Of a stretch of DNA of 64,000 nt, positions 61,965 through 64,000 are shown in pieces. The notes below the pieces were generated by a model, which had not been told where the DNA came from, ran no database searches, and saw only the letters and a list, made by a program, of their open reading frames with translations. The translations under genes and the position numbers were made by a program. Where the stretch lies: positions 1-64,000 of the forward strand of contig CANFSZ010000004.1 in NCBI GenBank assembly GCA_947449835.1, read 5' to 3'. Numbering within the stretch: the first letter of the stretch is position 1; every line of letters starts with the position of its first letter. The stretch is from Opitutia bacterium (lineage in GTDB: Bacteria > Verrucomicrobiota > Verrucomicrobiia > Opitutales > Opitutaceae).

Positions 61965-63149
61965 TCAGAGCATCGGTAGATGCGGCTCGATCTCGGCTTC
62001 GTAGTTGATGCCGGGTAGACCAAAGCCGAAGAGCTTCATGAATTCGCTGCGGTAGCCCGCGATGTCGGTCAGCGTGGCAAGATTTTCGGTCGTGGTTTGC
62101 GGCCAGATTTCTTTGACCGCGGCTTGGATCTCGGGGCGCATTTCCCAGTCGTCGATCCGGATCCGGCCCGCTTCGTCAAAGGTGGGGCCGTTGCTCGAGT
62201 ATAGCTGGGTGGCGAAGAGTCGGGCGATTTGTTCGATGCAGCCCTCGTGCGTGCCGTGGGCTTTCATGATCTTGTAGAGAATCGAAATGTAGAGCGGGAC
62301 GACGGGAATGGCGGAGCTGGCTTGGGTGACAAGCGCCTTGTTGACCGAGATGCAGGCGCGGCCGCCGCTGAGTTTGAGGAGCGCGTCGATGCTGCGGGCG
62401 GCGCGTTCGAGGTCGTTTTTGGCGAGGCCGATGGTGCCGTTTTTGTAAATGGCCCACGTGACTTCCGGACCGATGTAAGAGTAGGCGACGGACTGCGCGC
62501 CGGGAGCGAGGAGTTTGGCCTCGGACAGGGCTTGCATCCACATTTCCCAATCTTCGCCGCCCATGACGGCGGTCGTGTCGGCGATCTCGGCTTCGTTGGC
62601 CGGCTCGATCGTGACCGTGCTGACGATGCCTTTATCGGTATCGACGGTTTTATTCGTGTAAGATTGGCCGACGGGTTTGAGAACCGATTTGTGGACGACG
62701 CCGGTCGTGGGATGGGTGCGGCGGGGAGACGCGAGCGAATAGATGACGAGATCAACTTGGCCGAGATCGGCACGGATGAGATCGAGGGCTTGGCGCTTGA
62801 TGTCGGCGGAGAACGCGTCGCCGTTGATGTTTTTCGCGTAGTGGCCCGCGGCGTGCGCGGCTTTGGTGAAGGCGATGGTGTTGTACCAACCGGGAGTCGC
62901 TGGGCGACCTTCTTCAGAGGGACGTTCGAAGAAAACGCCGAGGGTCGCGGCGCCGGAACCGAAGGCGGCGGTGACGCGTGAGGCGAGGCCGTAGCCCGTG
63001 GAGGAACCGATCACGAGGACCTTTTTCGGACCTTTCGCGAGTGCGGGTTGGGCTTTGACGTGGGCGATCCACTCTTGGACATGGGCTGCGCAACCGGCCG
63101 GGTGCGCAGTGACGCACACGAAGCCACGGACTTTGGGTTTGATAACCAT
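61965..63149 (-). CDS. fabV: Trans-2-enoyl-CoA/ACP reductase FabV
   Basis: A 394-residue NADH-dependent enoyl reductase, from the ATG at 63149 (MVIKPKVRGFVCVTAHP); an earlier in-frame start would add 15 residues. The cofactor motif is GSSTGYGLASR, and the catalytic Tyr-x8-Lys pair lies in YSYIGPEVTWAIYKNG-type context (Tyr in AYSYIG, with the family Lys following). It replaces the triclosan-sensitive FabI in the last step of fatty-acid elongation. It has its own terminator and stands alone. Confidence 0.95.
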   Translation of the reverse strand: MVIKPKVRGFVCVTAHPAGCAAHVQEWIAHVKAQPALAKGPKKVLVIGSSTGYGLASRVTAAFGSGAATLGVFFERPSEEGRPATPGWYNTIAFTKAAHAAGHYAKNINGDAFSADIKRQALDLIRADLGQVDLVIYSLASPRRTHPTTGVVHKSVLKPVGQSYTNKTVDTDKGIVSTVTIEPANEAEIADTTAVMGGEDWEMWMQALSEAKLLAPGAQSVAYSYIGPEVTWAIYKNGTIGLAKNDLERAARSIDALLKLSGGRACISVNKALVTQASSAIPVVPLYISILYKIMKAHGTHEGCIEQIARLFATQLYSSNGPTFDEAGRIRIDDWEMRPEIQAAVKEIWPQTTTENLATLTDIAGYRSEFMKLFGFGLPGINYEAEIEPHLPML

Positions 63150-63254
63150 AAGAGTTGAAGGGTTTGCGGCAGGCGCGGTCGGGGCAAGTTTCAATTGGCA
63201 TCATCGAGTCGTGATGGGGTCGTCGTAAACGCCCATGTTGGACTGAGCGATGGA

Positions 63255-64000
63255 TCAGGGGCCGATGAGCACCATCGGGCCCTCGGCCTTGGGCACGCCG
63301 CCCTTGCGCTCGAGGCTTACCGCAAATTTCGCCACGGTTTGAACGGGGCGATTGGGATGGAAAATCAATCGGCCCTCGCCAGTCGTGGGGTCGACTTTGA
63401 AAACACCGCCGTCCACGGGGATGGAATACTGCGGGTCAACGACCCAGAGTTGATAATCTTTATCCGCCGCCAGCGCGGGGAGTTTTTGGACGGTGAGTAC
63501 GCCTTCTTGGCTCGAGGGATTCCAGACGGCGACCGCCACGGCTTGGGGGCTGTTGCCGAGGAGCGAGGCGAGGGTGGCGATTTTGTAATCGGCGAGCGTG
63601 CCCTGGGTGATGAGTTGTTGTTTTGTCTCAGCGAGTCGGGATTCCAACGTGGTGACGAGTGCAGCGGAATCGCTAGCGCGCTTCGCGGCATCAGCGAGCT
63701 CGCGTTGCGCGATGAGGCGCTCGGCGGCGAGTTGGTTTTTCGTGCTGCGGAGAGAAAGATCGGCGAGGCTTTGTTGGTCGCGGAAGGCGGAGTTCAGGGC
63801 GCTTTGGTTAAAATAAGCCTGCGCAAAATAAGCCGCGAGGCAGGCAAAACAGGCCGCCGTGGCGAAACCGATCCACGTCGGAAACGGCAGAATCGTAGAG
63901 CGGGAGGCTGTGACTATGGGAGCGCGCGCGGCGCTCGCATCGCCAGCGATCGTCTTAAGCAGGCGGATTTTTAGAGCCGCGGGCGGTTCGGCTGCGGGGG
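63255..64000 (-). CDS. RskA-like anti-sigma factor, 5' end beyond the window
   Basis: The frame stays open to the right window edge, so the N-terminus is missing. About 248 residues are visible: a cytoplasmic-side stretch with LKIRLLKTIAGDA, a membrane helix (WIGFATAACFACLAAYFA), a coiled-coil linker rich in Gln, Ala and Arg, then the RskA domain (AVAVAVWNPSSQEG, YQLWVVDPQYSIPVDGGVF, KFAVSLERKGGVPKAEGP). It should hold an ECF sigma factor at the membrane; the missing N-terminus would contain the zinc-binding anti-sigma domain. The partner sigma gene is probably just beyond the edge. Confidence 0.85.
   Translation of the reverse strand, partial: PAAEPPAALKIRLLKTIAGDASAARAPIVTASRSTILPFPTWIGFATAACFACLAAYFAQAYFNQSALNSAFRDQQSLADLSLRSTKNQLAAERLIAQRELADAAKRASDSAALVTTLESRLAETKQQLITQGTLADYKIATLASLLGNSPQAVAVAVWNPSSQEGVLTVQKLPALAADKDYQLWVVDPQYSIPVDGGVFKVDPTTGEGRLIFHPNRPVQTVAKFAVSLERKGGVPKAEGPMVLIGP

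Overview
The window looks like a chromosomal segment of a Verrucomicrobiota bacterium, most likely class Opitutia (Opitutaceae-like). The grounds are a GC-rich genome, a pseudopilin-type protein resembling the Verru_Chthon cassette family at the left edge, a TonB-dependent receptor carrying the NPFVVE segment common in Opitutaceae receptors, a eukaryote-like UDP-glucose dehydrogenase, and a DksA-like protein with a basic tail and a degraded zinc finger. No species can be named from the sequence alone.

Left end (1-4.8 kb): the 3' end of a Verru_Chthon-A-like gene and an overlapping small secreted protein are followed by a short accessory segment. This holds an IS3-family element with a canonical -1 frameshift heptamer, a helix-turn-helix (possible excisionase) gene that the IS has cut, an orphan IS630-like DNA-binding protein and a tyrosine recombinase. 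The recombinase lies against a tRNA gene with anticodon CAU.

Core region (4.9-40.8 kb): mostly housekeeping genes. These are ugd, a secreted TIM-barrel protein, tyrS, a peroxiredoxin, acnA, a STAS protein, trpB-yicC, lspA, a dksA-like gene, ileS, a purine nucleoside permease-like gene, hemF-hemE (translationally coupled), a membrane protein, a D,D-carboxypeptidase, an Rsm22-like methyltransferase, a PDZ protein, a second methyltransferase, a TPR protein, a MacAB-like ABC exporter with its adaptor, trhO, a spermidine-synthase-like protein, a HIT protein, an SGNH hydrolase, a MYG1-like protein, a Tat-exported metallo-beta-lactamase-fold protein, a DUF2293 protein, rsgA, an unrecognised conserved-looking protein and a sulfurtransferase.

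Polysaccharide locus (40.8-59.2 kb): a run of secreted proteins pointing to pectin and arabinan side-chain breakdown. It contains two sialidase-fold (Asp-box) proteins, an MGH1-like (alpha/alpha)6 glycosidase, a large beta-helix plus C-terminal-domain protein, a GH127 beta-L-arabinofuranosidase, an alpha/beta hydrolase, a 1130-residue TonB-dependent receptor, a DUF3826 protein and a pectate lyase with calcium-binding-type repeats. No SusD-type partner is present. The inferred flow is lyase and arabinofuranosidase attack on pectin, oligomer import through the receptor, and debranching by the other enzymes. A riboflavin gene (ribB fused to a degenerate GTP cyclohydrolase II-like domain) sits in the middle of the locus.

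Right end (59.2-64 kb): an S9 prolyl-oligopeptidase-type protein, dtd, fabV with a clear terminator, and an RskA-type anti-sigma factor cut by the window edge. I saw no CRISPR array, rRNA operon or prophage.
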